Assembly: GCA_902598655.1 (NCBI GenBank)
Contig: CACKCQ010000003.1
Span: forward strand, 62,001-126,000
DNA: 64,000 nt
Direction of reading: 5' to 3'
Source of the DNA: an uncultured Pelagibacteraceae bacterium
GTDB lineage: Bacteria; Pseudomonadota; Alphaproteobacteria; Pelagibacterales; Pelagibacteraceae
The position numbers were made by a program, and so were the translations under genes. Below the pieces are notes generated by a model. That model saw nothing but the letters and a program-made list of their open reading frames with translations, was not told the origin of the DNA and ran no database searches. Within the stretch, counting starts at the first letter, position 1. Each line of letters opens with the position of its first letter. Below are positions 44,476-54,500 of this stretch, piece after piece.

Positions 44476-45234
44476 GTGGATATAATCTTTTTTATTGTCA
44501 TAGGAGGTTTATGGGGCAGTTTTGCCAACGTCTGCATATACAGATTACCAATTAACAAAAATATAGCACTTGGTAGATCGTATTGTACAAATTGTAAAAA
44601 AAAAATATCTTGGTTTGATAATATTCCAGTTTTATCTTATTTAATATTAAGATCTAAATGTAGAAATTGTAGAAAAAAAATTTCTTTTCAATATTTTCTT
44701 GTTGAACTTCTTAGCATATTAAATTTCACAGTAATCTATTTATTATTTGGTATTACTTTGACAACTATACTGCTTATAATTTTAAGCTTAGCATTTCTAA
44801 TAATATTCTTTATAGATTTGAAACATTATATAATACCAAATTCCATAACTTATCCTATGATGATTTTAGGTTTTATTAAATCGTTTGATCCAAATTTAAA
44901 TTCCATCTTTCCAAATTATATTAATTCATTGATAGGAGGAATTTTCGGATATGCAATGATTTGGTCAATTATTTATTTTTATAAACAAATAAAAAAGAAA
45001 GATGGTATGGGATTAGGTGATGCAAAACTTTTTGCAGTTATAGGTTTTTGGTTTGGGTGGATTTCAATTCCATTTATAATCTTTCTCTCTTCAATTATTG
45101 CTCTTATTTATGTGTTACCAGACTTGCTTAAAAATTCAAAAAAAATGTCATCGCAAATACCTTTTGGTCCATTTATAATTATAGGGACAATTTTTTATTT
45201 GGTATTTCAAGACTATTTTGTACAATTGATATAA
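44476..45234 (+). CDS. pilD: prepilin leader peptidase/N-methyltransferase
   Basis: Two CxxC pairs (YCTNCKKKISW...CRNCRKKISFQY); GMGLGDAKL catalytic motif; GTG start. Confidence 0.93.
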   Translation: MDIIFFIVIGGLWGSFANVCIYRLPINKNIALGRSYCTNCKKKISWFDNIPVLSYLILRSKCRNCRKKISFQYFLVELLSILNFTVIYLLFGITLTTILLIILSLAFLIIFFIDLKHYIIPNSITYPMMILGFIKSFDPNLNSIFPNYINSLIGGIFGYAMIWSIIYFYKQIKKKDGMGLGDAKLFAVIGFWFGWISIPFIIFLSSIIALIYVLPDLLKNSKKMSSQIPFGPFIIIGTIFYLVFQDYFVQLI

Positions 45235-45249
45235 ATTAAAATATTAGCC

Positions 45250-46131
45250 ATGTTTGAAAATGTAATCACAAATACTTCAAAAATAATAATTGGTAATACG
45301 GATAGAATTAAACTTGCGTTGGCTGCAATAATTTCCGAGGGAAGTATATTAATTGAAGATTATCCAGGTTCAGGCAAAACAACATTTGCAAAAGCACTTA
45401 CATTAAATTTAGGATTAAATTTTAAAAGAATTCAGTTCACATCTGATTTATTACCAAGTGATATATTAGGATTTAATGTTTTATCCAATGACAAAATAAA
45501 TTTTCAGCAAGGACCAATATTTACAAATATCGTTTTAGCAGATGAACTTAATAGAGGCAGTCCAAAATCACAAAGTGCTTTTCTGGAAGCCATGGAAGAA
45601 AAAAAAGTTTCTATAGATGGCGAAAGTCATTCCTTACCTGAGCCATTTTTTGTAATCGCAACGCAGAATCCTATGGACACTTCAGGAACAAGTTTATTAC
45701 CAGATTCGCAACTAGATCGATTTATGATTTCTTACTCCTTATCTGAATTGAGCGAGAATGATAAAATAAATATGCTAAAACAGGATGTTGAGTTGACCAA
45801 TGGAAAAACAAGTCATTTAGATTGGGACGAGATCAAAATAAAAAAAAATAAAATTACAGTTAAAGAAGAAATTTATAAATACGTATTAGAGATTGAGCAG
45901 ATTATAAAAACACTAGAGCAAAAAATTTATCTTTCTGCAAGATGTATGAAGCAAATTATAAATCTAGCTAAAGGATGGGCTATTATTAATGGAAAAGATT
46001 ATGTCACACATCAAGATATAAAAGATACATTGCCTTTTATATTGAGGCACAGAATAAGATTTCTAAATCAAGAGGATAAATTCGAATTTGTTAATAAAGA
46101 AATACTTGAAAAAATTAGCATAATTGGATGA
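45250..46131 (+). CDS. MoxR-family AAA+ ATPase
   Basis: EDYPGSGKTTFAKAL; ADELNRGSPKSQSAFLEAMEEKKVSIDG; FFVIATQNP. Confidence 0.94.
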   Translation: MFENVITNTSKIIIGNTDRIKLALAAIISEGSILIEDYPGSGKTTFAKALTLNLGLNFKRIQFTSDLLPSDILGFNVLSNDKINFQQGPIFTNIVLADELNRGSPKSQSAFLEAMEEKKVSIDGESHSLPEPFFVIATQNPMDTSGTSLLPDSQLDRFMISYSLSELSENDKINMLKQDVELTNGKTSHLDWDEIKIKKNKITVKEEIYKYVLEIEQIIKTLEQKIYLSARCMKQIINLAKGWAIINGKDYVTHQDIKDTLPFILRHRIRFLNQEDKFEFVNKEILEKISIIG

Positions 46132-47036
46132 AAATACAAAGTATTCAAAGAATTTCTAACTTTTTTGAATTTAATTTAAAAAATAAAACAAAAATTTATA
46201 TTTATCCAAACCTCAATGGTATTGGGCTTGGGCTGTTTATTTTCTTTTGTTTTCTAATATCAGTATTTTATGAAAATAATTCTGCATTATTGATATCAAT
46301 AATCATATTCTTTATTTTTTTTATCTCGATTTTTGTATCTCATCAGAATATTAATAGTTTAAATCTAAATCATAACCAAAATTTTGTTATTGAAGCTGGA
46401 AAATCTGAAATAATAAATTTACAAATTATTAATCTGTCTAACGAAAAAAAATTAAATATTGATGTTGATTATAACAAACAGACTATAGGCAACTACAATT
46501 TTAATAAAAAAGTTAATACTGTCCGTCTAAAATATTTCAATAAACAAAGAGGAAAATATTGTCTAGATAAAATAATACTTAAATCAATTTATCCTTTTGG
46601 TGTTATTAGAACAAAAGTTCCACTTATATCTAAATCAGAAATATATATTCACCCAACAAAAATTAGACCAAACGATAAAATATTAAATGAGTTCCAAATC
46701 AATAAACTAAAAAATGCAGATGAATTTGATGGGTTAGATGATTATAAATATGGTGATAGTTATTCCAAAATAGCTTGGAAAAAATCCTCAGGCAAGAATA
46801 AATATGTCAAAGTCTTCAGTGATGTTGAAAAGCAATCACATTTTATTTTAAACTTAAATAAATACGAAGAAATTAATTTTGAACTGTTATTAGGTTATGC
46901 TGTATATATTATACACTATTTTTTTGATAACAAAAAAAAACTTATCATAAAACATAGAAATAATGTATTTGAATTAAACAGTAGTCAAAATTCATTAAAT
47001 AAAATTCTTAAATATTTGTCAAATGTTGAAAAATAA
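46128..47036 (+). CDS. DUF58 domain protein
   Basis: Two N-terminal TMs; EFDGLDDYKYGDSYSKIAWKKSS motif; overlaps MoxR gene by 4 bp. Confidence 0.88.
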   Translation: MKIQSIQRISNFFEFNLKNKTKIYIYPNLNGIGLGLFIFFCFLISVFYENNSALLISIIIFFIFFISIFVSHQNINSLNLNHNQNFVIEAGKSEIINLQIINLSNEKKLNIDVDYNKQTIGNYNFNKKVNTVRLKYFNKQRGKYCLDKIILKSIYPFGVIRTKVPLISKSEIYIHPTKIRPNDKILNEFQINKLKNADEFDGLDDYKYGDSYSKIAWKKSSGKNKYVKVFSDVEKQSHFILNLNKYEEINFELLLGYAVYIIHYFFDNKKKLIIKHRNNVFELNSSQNSLNKILKYLSNVEK

Positions 47037-48918
47037 TTTTTTGAATATTTCATACTTAACATTTATTACTTTATTCATAAGTATCCTAAGTCTATCAAGT
47101 GACCTAATATTTAGTATTAAAATATTTTGGTTCATTTTATTTATAGTAAGTCTATTTCTATTAAAAATTAAATTAAAATTTAAAAGTTTATTAATTGGAG
47201 CTATTGCATTATCAGCGCTCTATATTCAATTAATTTTAAATCAGTATGTAATGTCAGAAGAATTTTTTATTAATTGTCTAGGAGTATTAATTATAATTAA
47301 ATTTTCAGAATTAAATGATAAAAATAATTTACTCTCTTTTAATCTAATTTGTATTGTGATTGCAATTGCTAGTTTAATTAAAGGACAAGACATTATTAGC
47401 ACACTAACATCTATAGCTTTAGTAATTTTGATTGTTGTTAATATGTATTTAATTCAGCAAAAAGAAATTTTAGATTTAAACTTAAAAAATATATTTAAAT
47501 ATTTAGGTTTTGGATTAAGTATTTTTCCTTTTATTATAATTTTTTATTTAATATTTCCCCGAGCAGAAATAAATTTTAAAATATTTGACCAATCTACAAG
47601 CTCTTTAGGTATTCCAGATACAATAAATCTTGGTTCTTTTAGTGAATTTTCAAACTCTGAAGAAGAAATATTTAAGTTGATTAATAATAATTATAAAAAA
47701 GAGGACTTATATTTTAGGGTAAAAGTATTTGATTTTATTGAGGATAACAAATCTTGGAGACCTTCGTCTGGATATTACTTATTTAACCAATTTAAAAATT
47801 CATTAAAAATTAACGATAAACAAAATCTAAATGAAAGTTATGAAATTATTTTAGAACCATATAAAAAGAAATGGATACCTAGTTTAAAAAATTCGAAAAT
47901 AGCATCAAACTTTACAGAAATTTCTGAAGATTACTTTAACCAAACATTTATAAGCAGAAACTTAATTGATAGAAATAAACAAGTAAGATTTGAAAAAATT
48001 AAAACAAATATTTCTTTAGGTGAAGATTTAAGAAATTACTATGTATCAACTCCAAAAAATATTTCATATAAGTTAAAGAAATGGGTTTCGGAAAATAATA
48101 ATTCAACCCAAATAGAGTTTCTTAATAAAATTTATAAAAGATTTTCCAAAGGCGATTATTATTATAATTTAAATCCTCAAAATATTATTGGTAATGATTA
48201 CGAAAGTTTTTTCTTTGATATCAAAGAAGGTTATTGCGAACATTATGCTGCAACGTTTGTATTACTTGCAAGATTAGCAAATATTCCAAGTAGAATTGTT
48301 ACTGGTTATTATGGAGGAGAATTAAATGATGTTGGTAATTTTTACAGCTTTAAACAAAAGGATACTCATGCCTGGGCTGAGATATGGCTTGAAGATAAAG
48401 GTTGGGTTAGAATTGATCCTACTAAAGCTATACCTGATGAAAATGTTAAAAATACACTAAATAATGTAATTAATTATGAAGATTTAAATTCAAAGAGTTT
48501 ATTTTCTTCAAAATATTTTCAAAGAATATCCTATTATTTTAGTTATGTTGATTTCATTTGGACTAAACATTTGCTGTCATATGATAACGAAGAAAGGAAA
48601 AATTTTATCAAAAATATATTAAATTTTAATTTTTCAAAAATATTTGTTTGGATCTTTGCTCCAATTATATTCTTTATTTTGATAAAAATAATTTTCTATA
48701 TTAATAGTAAGAACTTAATGAAATTATATTTATATTTGCTTCTAATAGGAAAAAAAAAAAAATTAGGAATATTAAAATCAGATACTTTAGAAGAAACTTT
48801 TAATAAATTTAATGAAAACGAAAAAATTAAATATAGACAATTTTTTCAAGCTTACGAAATTAACAAATATTCTAGAAAAAATTTTAGTATTATTGAAACT
48901 TTAAGATTAATTTTCTAA
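47023..48918 (+). CDS. TgpA-like membrane transglutaminase
   Basis: Multi-TM N-terminus, transglutaminase core GYCEHYAATFVLLARLANIPSRIVTGYYGG...DTHAWAEIWLEDKGWVRIDPT, C-terminal TM. Confidence 0.92.
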   Translation: MLKNNFLNISYLTFITLFISILSLSSDLIFSIKIFWFILFIVSLFLLKIKLKFKSLLIGAIALSALYIQLILNQYVMSEEFFINCLGVLIIIKFSELNDKNNLLSFNLICIVIAIASLIKGQDIISTLTSIALVILIVVNMYLIQQKEILDLNLKNIFKYLGFGLSIFPFIIIFYLIFPRAEINFKIFDQSTSSLGIPDTINLGSFSEFSNSEEEIFKLINNNYKKEDLYFRVKVFDFIEDNKSWRPSSGYYLFNQFKNSLKINDKQNLNESYEIILEPYKKKWIPSLKNSKIASNFTEISEDYFNQTFISRNLIDRNKQVRFEKIKTNISLGEDLRNYYVSTPKNISYKLKKWVSENNNSTQIEFLNKIYKRFSKGDYYYNLNPQNIIGNDYESFFFDIKEGYCEHYAATFVLLARLANIPSRIVTGYYGGELNDVGNFYSFKQKDTHAWAEIWLEDKGWVRIDPTKAIPDENVKNTLNNVINYEDLNSKSLFSSKYFQRISYYFSYVDFIWTKHLLSYDNEERKNFIKNILNFNFSKIFVWIFAPIIFFILIKIIFYINSKNLMKLYLYLLLIGKKKKLGILKSDTLEETFNKFNENEKIKYRQFFQAYEINKYSRKNFSIIETLRLIF

Positions 48919-51504
48919 TAAAAGATTTCTTTCAGTTCTAAGTTTATTATTTTCTTTAATTAATTGAATAATCATATCTTTCATTATTCTGTTTTCTTCT
49001 ACTGCTTGCCCTGTAATTTTCGCCAATCTTTCATTTTCCCTAGCTAATTGTAGTTGATCAAATAAACTTTCAAGCTCAGGATCAATAGGAAGACCTTGTA
49101 TCTTTTTGCTTATATTGTTTTGGATCTTTTTCGTCAAAGAAACATTTATCTTACTATCTTTAAGTCCATTTTGTTCATTAAACTCTAGATTAAAGTTTAG
49201 GCCGAAATTATCAGTATTTTTGCTAATATTTAAACCAGCTTTTACTGCTAGATCATCAGACATGTAATGATCCATATCTTTTCTCTCACCGTCAGCAGTA
49301 ATTTCAACTTTATTGCTTACGGTTTGATTTAAAGATAAGCCTGTATAAGGTTTAAGCACAAAACCGTTCTTAAAAGACTTGGAGTATTCAACATTAAAAC
49401 CTGCTGATAGAACTTGATCCACTGCATCATCAACAGAAAGATCTCCATCAGTAAATGATGATAAATAAGTAGGAAGTCTTCTTAGGCCATATTTTCCATC
49501 TACTTCAATATTTAAAATTTGACTATCATTAATATTTATATCTTTGGATGCTGTGTAATTTACACCAGCAAATTGACCTAGATTTTCTTTGGAAATTGTT
49601 TGTTGTGTTTCAGTTTCAAGATCTAAATATTTATTTTGAGTTAATCCAAAAATTGAAACTACAGAAAATTTAAATTTCTCGTAATCAATATCTTTTTTTA
49701 AACCAATAGCTAAATTTTCACTATCTATTACTTCTCCATTATTAAATTTTGCTTGCTGACTAGAATAACTTAAAAACGGTGTAAAATTATCATTTTCAAT
49801 TTTAAAATCTCCGGTAACTCCTGTTGTTTCATTTTTATAAATATTGTCTCTTTTCTTTACAGAATAATATCCACTAGATTTTTTTTCTTCTGAAACCGAA
49901 CTGAAAATATCATTTAAATTAGATAAAAATATTTCAGATCGATATTTTTTATTATGGCTATCAATATCTAAATCTTCACCATAAACATATAAGAAACCAT
50001 TAGTTTCCGAATTATCAGCATCTGGATCACTGTTACTATCTAATATTTCATAGGTATCGTTTCCACAAAGATTATTTGTGACAACCATATTTGTTTTGTT
50101 ATGGATTTCTATTTTTTGATCTTTTGAAATACTACAATCTAATGTCATTGTCGTAGTTGAATCTTTTAAATCAATCTCACCTTCATACGAACCTTCACCT
50201 TTTGTAACAATATCTATACCTGTACTAGAAGAGTTAAGAACAACTAAAGAATTATCAGATCCAGAAATTGTACCATAATTATTTATCGTAATATTAAACA
50301 TTGGGAAGGCATTTTTTCCAATACCAATTCCATCTGCCAAAGAACCTGATGTTGCACTAATCGTGCCATAATTGTTTAAAGTATTATTTACTCTGTTGGT
50401 TCCATTATTTTCATACACTAGTCCATATCCTGAATTAGAGCTTGCAGAAATGGTTCCATGATTTGTTATCGTAGAATTATCTACATTTGAAGATTGCATT
50501 CCATGATCAACCCCAGATATAGTCCCAGTATTAGTAACAACGGTCCCGTCGGATGAACTTATGTTTAAACCTGAATTATCAGCAGTGGCAGTTATTGTTC
50601 CAGAATTTGTTATACTTATATTATCCCCGGCTGAAATTACTACAGCGTTATTTCCAGATGTCATTGTCCCGGTGTTGTTAAAAGTAACATCCGAGCATGT
50701 TTTACAGTAAAATGCACTTTTATCAGTTGCAGTTATTGTTCCATGATTAGTAAAATTAATATCTTCAGATTGTTCAGTATTAACTGCGTGTCTGTCGGCA
50801 CTTTCAATTGTACCTCCCTGATAATTAATAAATTCAAAATCAACTAAATGAAAACCTTTAATCGGACTATCGCCTTCATCTGTTGTTTTAATAATTCCAC
50901 CGTCATAGTTATAAATTTTAATACCTTTGCTCCTGTGATTACCTGAGGCTCCTGAACCTAACCAAATTGTTTCATGAGTAGAGGTAATGGTACCATGATT
51001 GTGTAGTGTGAGACCAACACCATTAGATTGACCAGATAAATCTGAATGGCAATTAGTACCATTAAAATGACAGTTACCAACGTTTTTTCCATAAATTGCA
51101 GTATTCCCGTCAGCACTTATCGTTGCTCCTGTATTATTAGTAATTACAACATTTTCTGCATAATTTAATATTATACCATACTTATTATCTGAGTTGATTG
51201 TTCCGTTATTTGTAATTGTAGTATTCAAAGATGACTCAGCATTTATTGCGATTTGTTTGTTAGTTCCATCCTCTGTTTGAATTGTTCCATCATTAGTAAT
51301 TTGAACTCCACTTATATCTTCGAGATCAACTGCCTTATTATCGTTGTAAGTAATTGACCCAGCAGAAGTAACATTTAAAATATCATCATCTGCACATGCC
51401 AGTTGGTTTGTTGATGCGCTTGCAATAGTTGTTAAACAAGGACCGGCATAACTTACTGATCCAAACAAAAAAAAGAATATTAAACTGAATAAAATTTTTT
51501 TCAT
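48907..51504 (-). CDS. repetitive autotransporter-like surface protein with C-terminal coiled-coil extension
   Basis: Signal peptide; ~13 N-x-G-T-I-[ST]-type beta-helix repeats; ~235-aa barrel-like region; C-terminal ~75-aa helical heptad region. Confidence 0.72.
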   Translation of the reverse strand: MKKILFSLIFFFLFGSVSYAGPCLTTIASASTNQLACADDDILNVTSAGSITYNDNKAVDLEDISGVQITNDGTIQTEDGTNKQIAINAESSLNTTITNNGTINSDNKYGIILNYAENVVITNNTGATISADGNTAIYGKNVGNCHFNGTNCHSDLSGQSNGVGLTLHNHGTITSTHETIWLGSGASGNHRSKGIKIYNYDGGIIKTTDEGDSPIKGFHLVDFEFINYQGGTIESADRHAVNTEQSEDINFTNHGTITATDKSAFYCKTCSDVTFNNTGTMTSGNNAVVISAGDNISITNSGTITATADNSGLNISSSDGTVVTNTGTISGVDHGMQSSNVDNSTITNHGTISASSNSGYGLVYENNGTNRVNNTLNNYGTISATSGSLADGIGIGKNAFPMFNITINNYGTISGSDNSLVVLNSSSTGIDIVTKGEGSYEGEIDLKDSTTTMTLDCSISKDQKIEIHNKTNMVVTNNLCGNDTYEILDSNSDPDADNSETNGFLYVYGEDLDIDSHNKKYRSEIFLSNLNDIFSSVSEEKKSSGYYSVKKRDNIYKNETTGVTGDFKIENDNFTPFLSYSSQQAKFNNGEVIDSENLAIGLKKDIDYEKFKFSVVSIFGLTQNKYLDLETETQQTISKENLGQFAGVNYTASKDININDSQILNIEVDGKYGLRRLPTYLSSFTDGDLSVDDAVDQVLSAGFNVEYSKSFKNGFVLKPYTGLSLNQTVSNKVEITADGERKDMDHYMSDDLAVKAGLNISKNTDNFGLNFNLEFNEQNGLKDSKINVSLTKKIQNNISKKIQGLPIDPELESLFDQLQLARENERLAKITGQAVEENRIMKDMIIQLIKENNKLRTERNLLLEN
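50230..51320 (-). repeat. protein-level tandem repeat region of beta-helix type within the 865-aa protein
   Basis: Translated repeats ITNDGTIQT, ITNNGTINS, LHNHGTITS, FTNHGTITA, FNNTGTMTS, ITNSGTITA, VTNTGTISG, ITNHGTISA, LNNYGTISA, INNYGTISG. Confidence 0.75.
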
Positions 51505-51517
51505 CCTTTAAGGATTA

Positions 51518-54500
51518 TTAGTAATTATGTCTCCAAGAACTTCTAAAGATATTTGTATCACCGCTAACTGTTTCTATTTGTACAAGATCTTTTTTATTTG
51601 GATCCAATGATTGACCTGCAAGATTAGCAAAAGCTTTATCAGCAAAGAATACAATTTTTGATAGTACCCCCTGACCAACATATCCACATTTATTAGAATT
51701 ATTTGTATTTATACCACCAAGTAAAGATGATGTGTTTTGTCCACATTCATCATCTACAGCACATATATATGCATTTCCAAGACTACATTTATTTTTGGAT
51801 TTTGTTGGTTCATAAATTGGATAATAAGCATATCCTTTATAAACAGATGGTTCTGCTGTTATTTTAGCAGAGTTTTTTAGTTTTATGAACCACCCTTCTT
51901 TTGTTTGATCTAAACAAGCAGCACCTGGCATATTACCAGTAGTATTTTCACAATCACTTAGCTTGTTTGCTTGTAATGGTTTTCCAATATCTTTATAGAA
52001 TGGAAAATGTTTATCTCTAATACCTAGTAATAAATTATCATTTGTCGTGCTAGTATCATTTATTCTCTCGTAGTCACCTGTACCAGCAAATAACCATAGT
52101 TGATTTGTATCTTTTCCAATAGTTGCATCCATTGAATGATACATATATCTTCCATTCTGTTTAGTAGATTCAGCGATAAATAATGTTGTGCTATCGAATA
52201 TTTTTATGTTTTTTAAATCTGAGTCTTGTCTCATGTTTGAAAGATTAAATTTTGTAATTTTTCCCTCAAGATCAGGAAGATACAATAATGCTCCACTAAA
52301 GTTAACGCCTATAGCTGTATCTGGAGTTATTAATACAGGTGATCCTGGTGTTGAGTTTACTATCCCATTACCTGAGATATCATCAATTTCTATGACCTTA
52401 TAAATGCTTCCTGGATTTAATGTGTCTTCTAAATTTATAATAGTAAGATTTGAACCTACACCTTGATTTTGTGTTCCGTACCCACCACCCATTGCTGCAA
52501 CATATATGTCATCCATAATATCATTATCGCCCTCACCTTTATTTGGAATTCTGAAAATTCTTGGTTCTGACCATGTTTCACCAAGTCTACTATAATCATA
52601 GGCTTGATCGGGTGGTTGAACTCCAGTTTGTAATGAACCAGCTGTTATTCTTATACCTACTTGTGACGAGTTTTGTTTGTCTGTTGCTGAATACTGTATT
52701 GAATCTTGAAATACAATTTCAGTCTCTCCAGAACTTGAATTAGTTCTTAAGCTCCAATTTGTAATTTTAGAACCATCTTTAATAATTGTTAAATCATTTT
52801 GCGTAACTCCTCTTATAGGAAAAGTCCAAATTTTTCCTGTATAGCAATAAGCCGTAGTATCAGATTTACATATCTCTTTGCTTGAATCTAATCCATTACC
52901 ATTATAATCATCATTCCAATTATCAGTAACCTGAATAGACTCACCTAAAGCTGCTAAAGAATAAGTTGTTGGTATATAATCATGGACTGCTACGTTTTGC
53001 GTATGATCCATTCTATAAACTTTATTATTTATAATATCATTATATATTGAGTATAAATGTTCAGGTTTATCAGGGTCAGTAACATCTAAAACACTGTATC
53101 CCGCACCGCCTCTTCCATAAGGAACAAATAAAATTGTGTGCCATCCTTTTGAATTTTTAAGAGGGCTTTTAAAATACATATCATGAACTACAATTGATCC
53201 ATCAACACCAAACATTGCATTAGTTCCACCTTTTGACATATTTAAGCTGGCGTTCATAACTTTTGGAAGATTAGGAGCTATTAAAGGAGGCACAAATCCC
53301 CAAATTTCTTTACCAGTAGATGCATCAAATGCATGCAGAATTCCGCTATTCGAACCAGCATATATTATTTCTTTTCTTTGCTCGTATTGTTGAGCGAATG
53401 CTTCATAATTATTTACTTGTCTAAAATAAGCTTCTTGATTGATAGAGGTAAAAGATGTTTCTGCTGAAGGAGGGCCAACCACAACTAGTTGCGAGTGATA
53501 AATATCACCTAAAGGGTTGTCTCTTTTTTCTGTTAAATTACAATCTCCATCGTAGTCAAAGTAATCTTGACCTCTTATAAAATTTATTAATCCATTTAAA
53601 TCGTCTGCAATACCATCAACTACGCCAGGTGAATTTGCACATCTTCTATTATTTGTTGATCCGTCAGAGTTATTACTATCTTTATGATAATCTATAATAT
53701 CTTGATCATATATTTGCATTAAATTTCCAACATTAGTTGCATTTGATACAGAAAAATTATTATAACCAAGCCTGTAATCACTTCCTGGAACAGCGCTCCA
53801 AATTTTTCTTGAATTAGGGTCTGGCATTACATCAGCTGCAGACCAATTATTCTTATCTTTAGTATCAAGTGAACCATCTGGATTAATTTTTGTTCTCGTT
53901 ATCGTTCCTGCCCACTCTTTATTTTGTCTATAATCAAATTGCGCTTGGAACATTGATCCACCTTTTTCAAGAGTTGCAGTAATAGATGGAGCTGTAAACG
54001 AAAGTTTGGATGCTATAATTTGTGATATGGCTGCCTTTAATTGAACTTTTAAGGATGCTGCAGTTGTTGCAACGATTGCTTTATCTGTTCCACCTGCTTT
54101 TGCAAGTTCATTAAAATATCTCATCCCTCTACTGCTAATTCCGGTTCCAAATGCTACAGTAAAAGTTTTAATTTTGTGGTTTTGCCTTAGACTTCTTGCT
54201 GTTCTAAGAGCATTACCATGGTTATACCAATCTCCATCTCCTATGACTAAAACGTAACTATTTTGACATGGAGAATTTTTATCTACTGGAGATAAACTGC
54301 CATGTGTATAATATTGTTCGGCAATTCGCATAAATGCCATTGCATCAGTTCCACCACCTGGATTTACCCCACTAATCATGTTTTCAATATCTTTTGCACC
54401 ACCTTTGTAGATCGGTACTTTTAAACAATTGGCACTTGAACAAGGCGAGGCCCTACCAACACCTTGAAATATATCTCCACCACTCCAACTACTAAACCCG

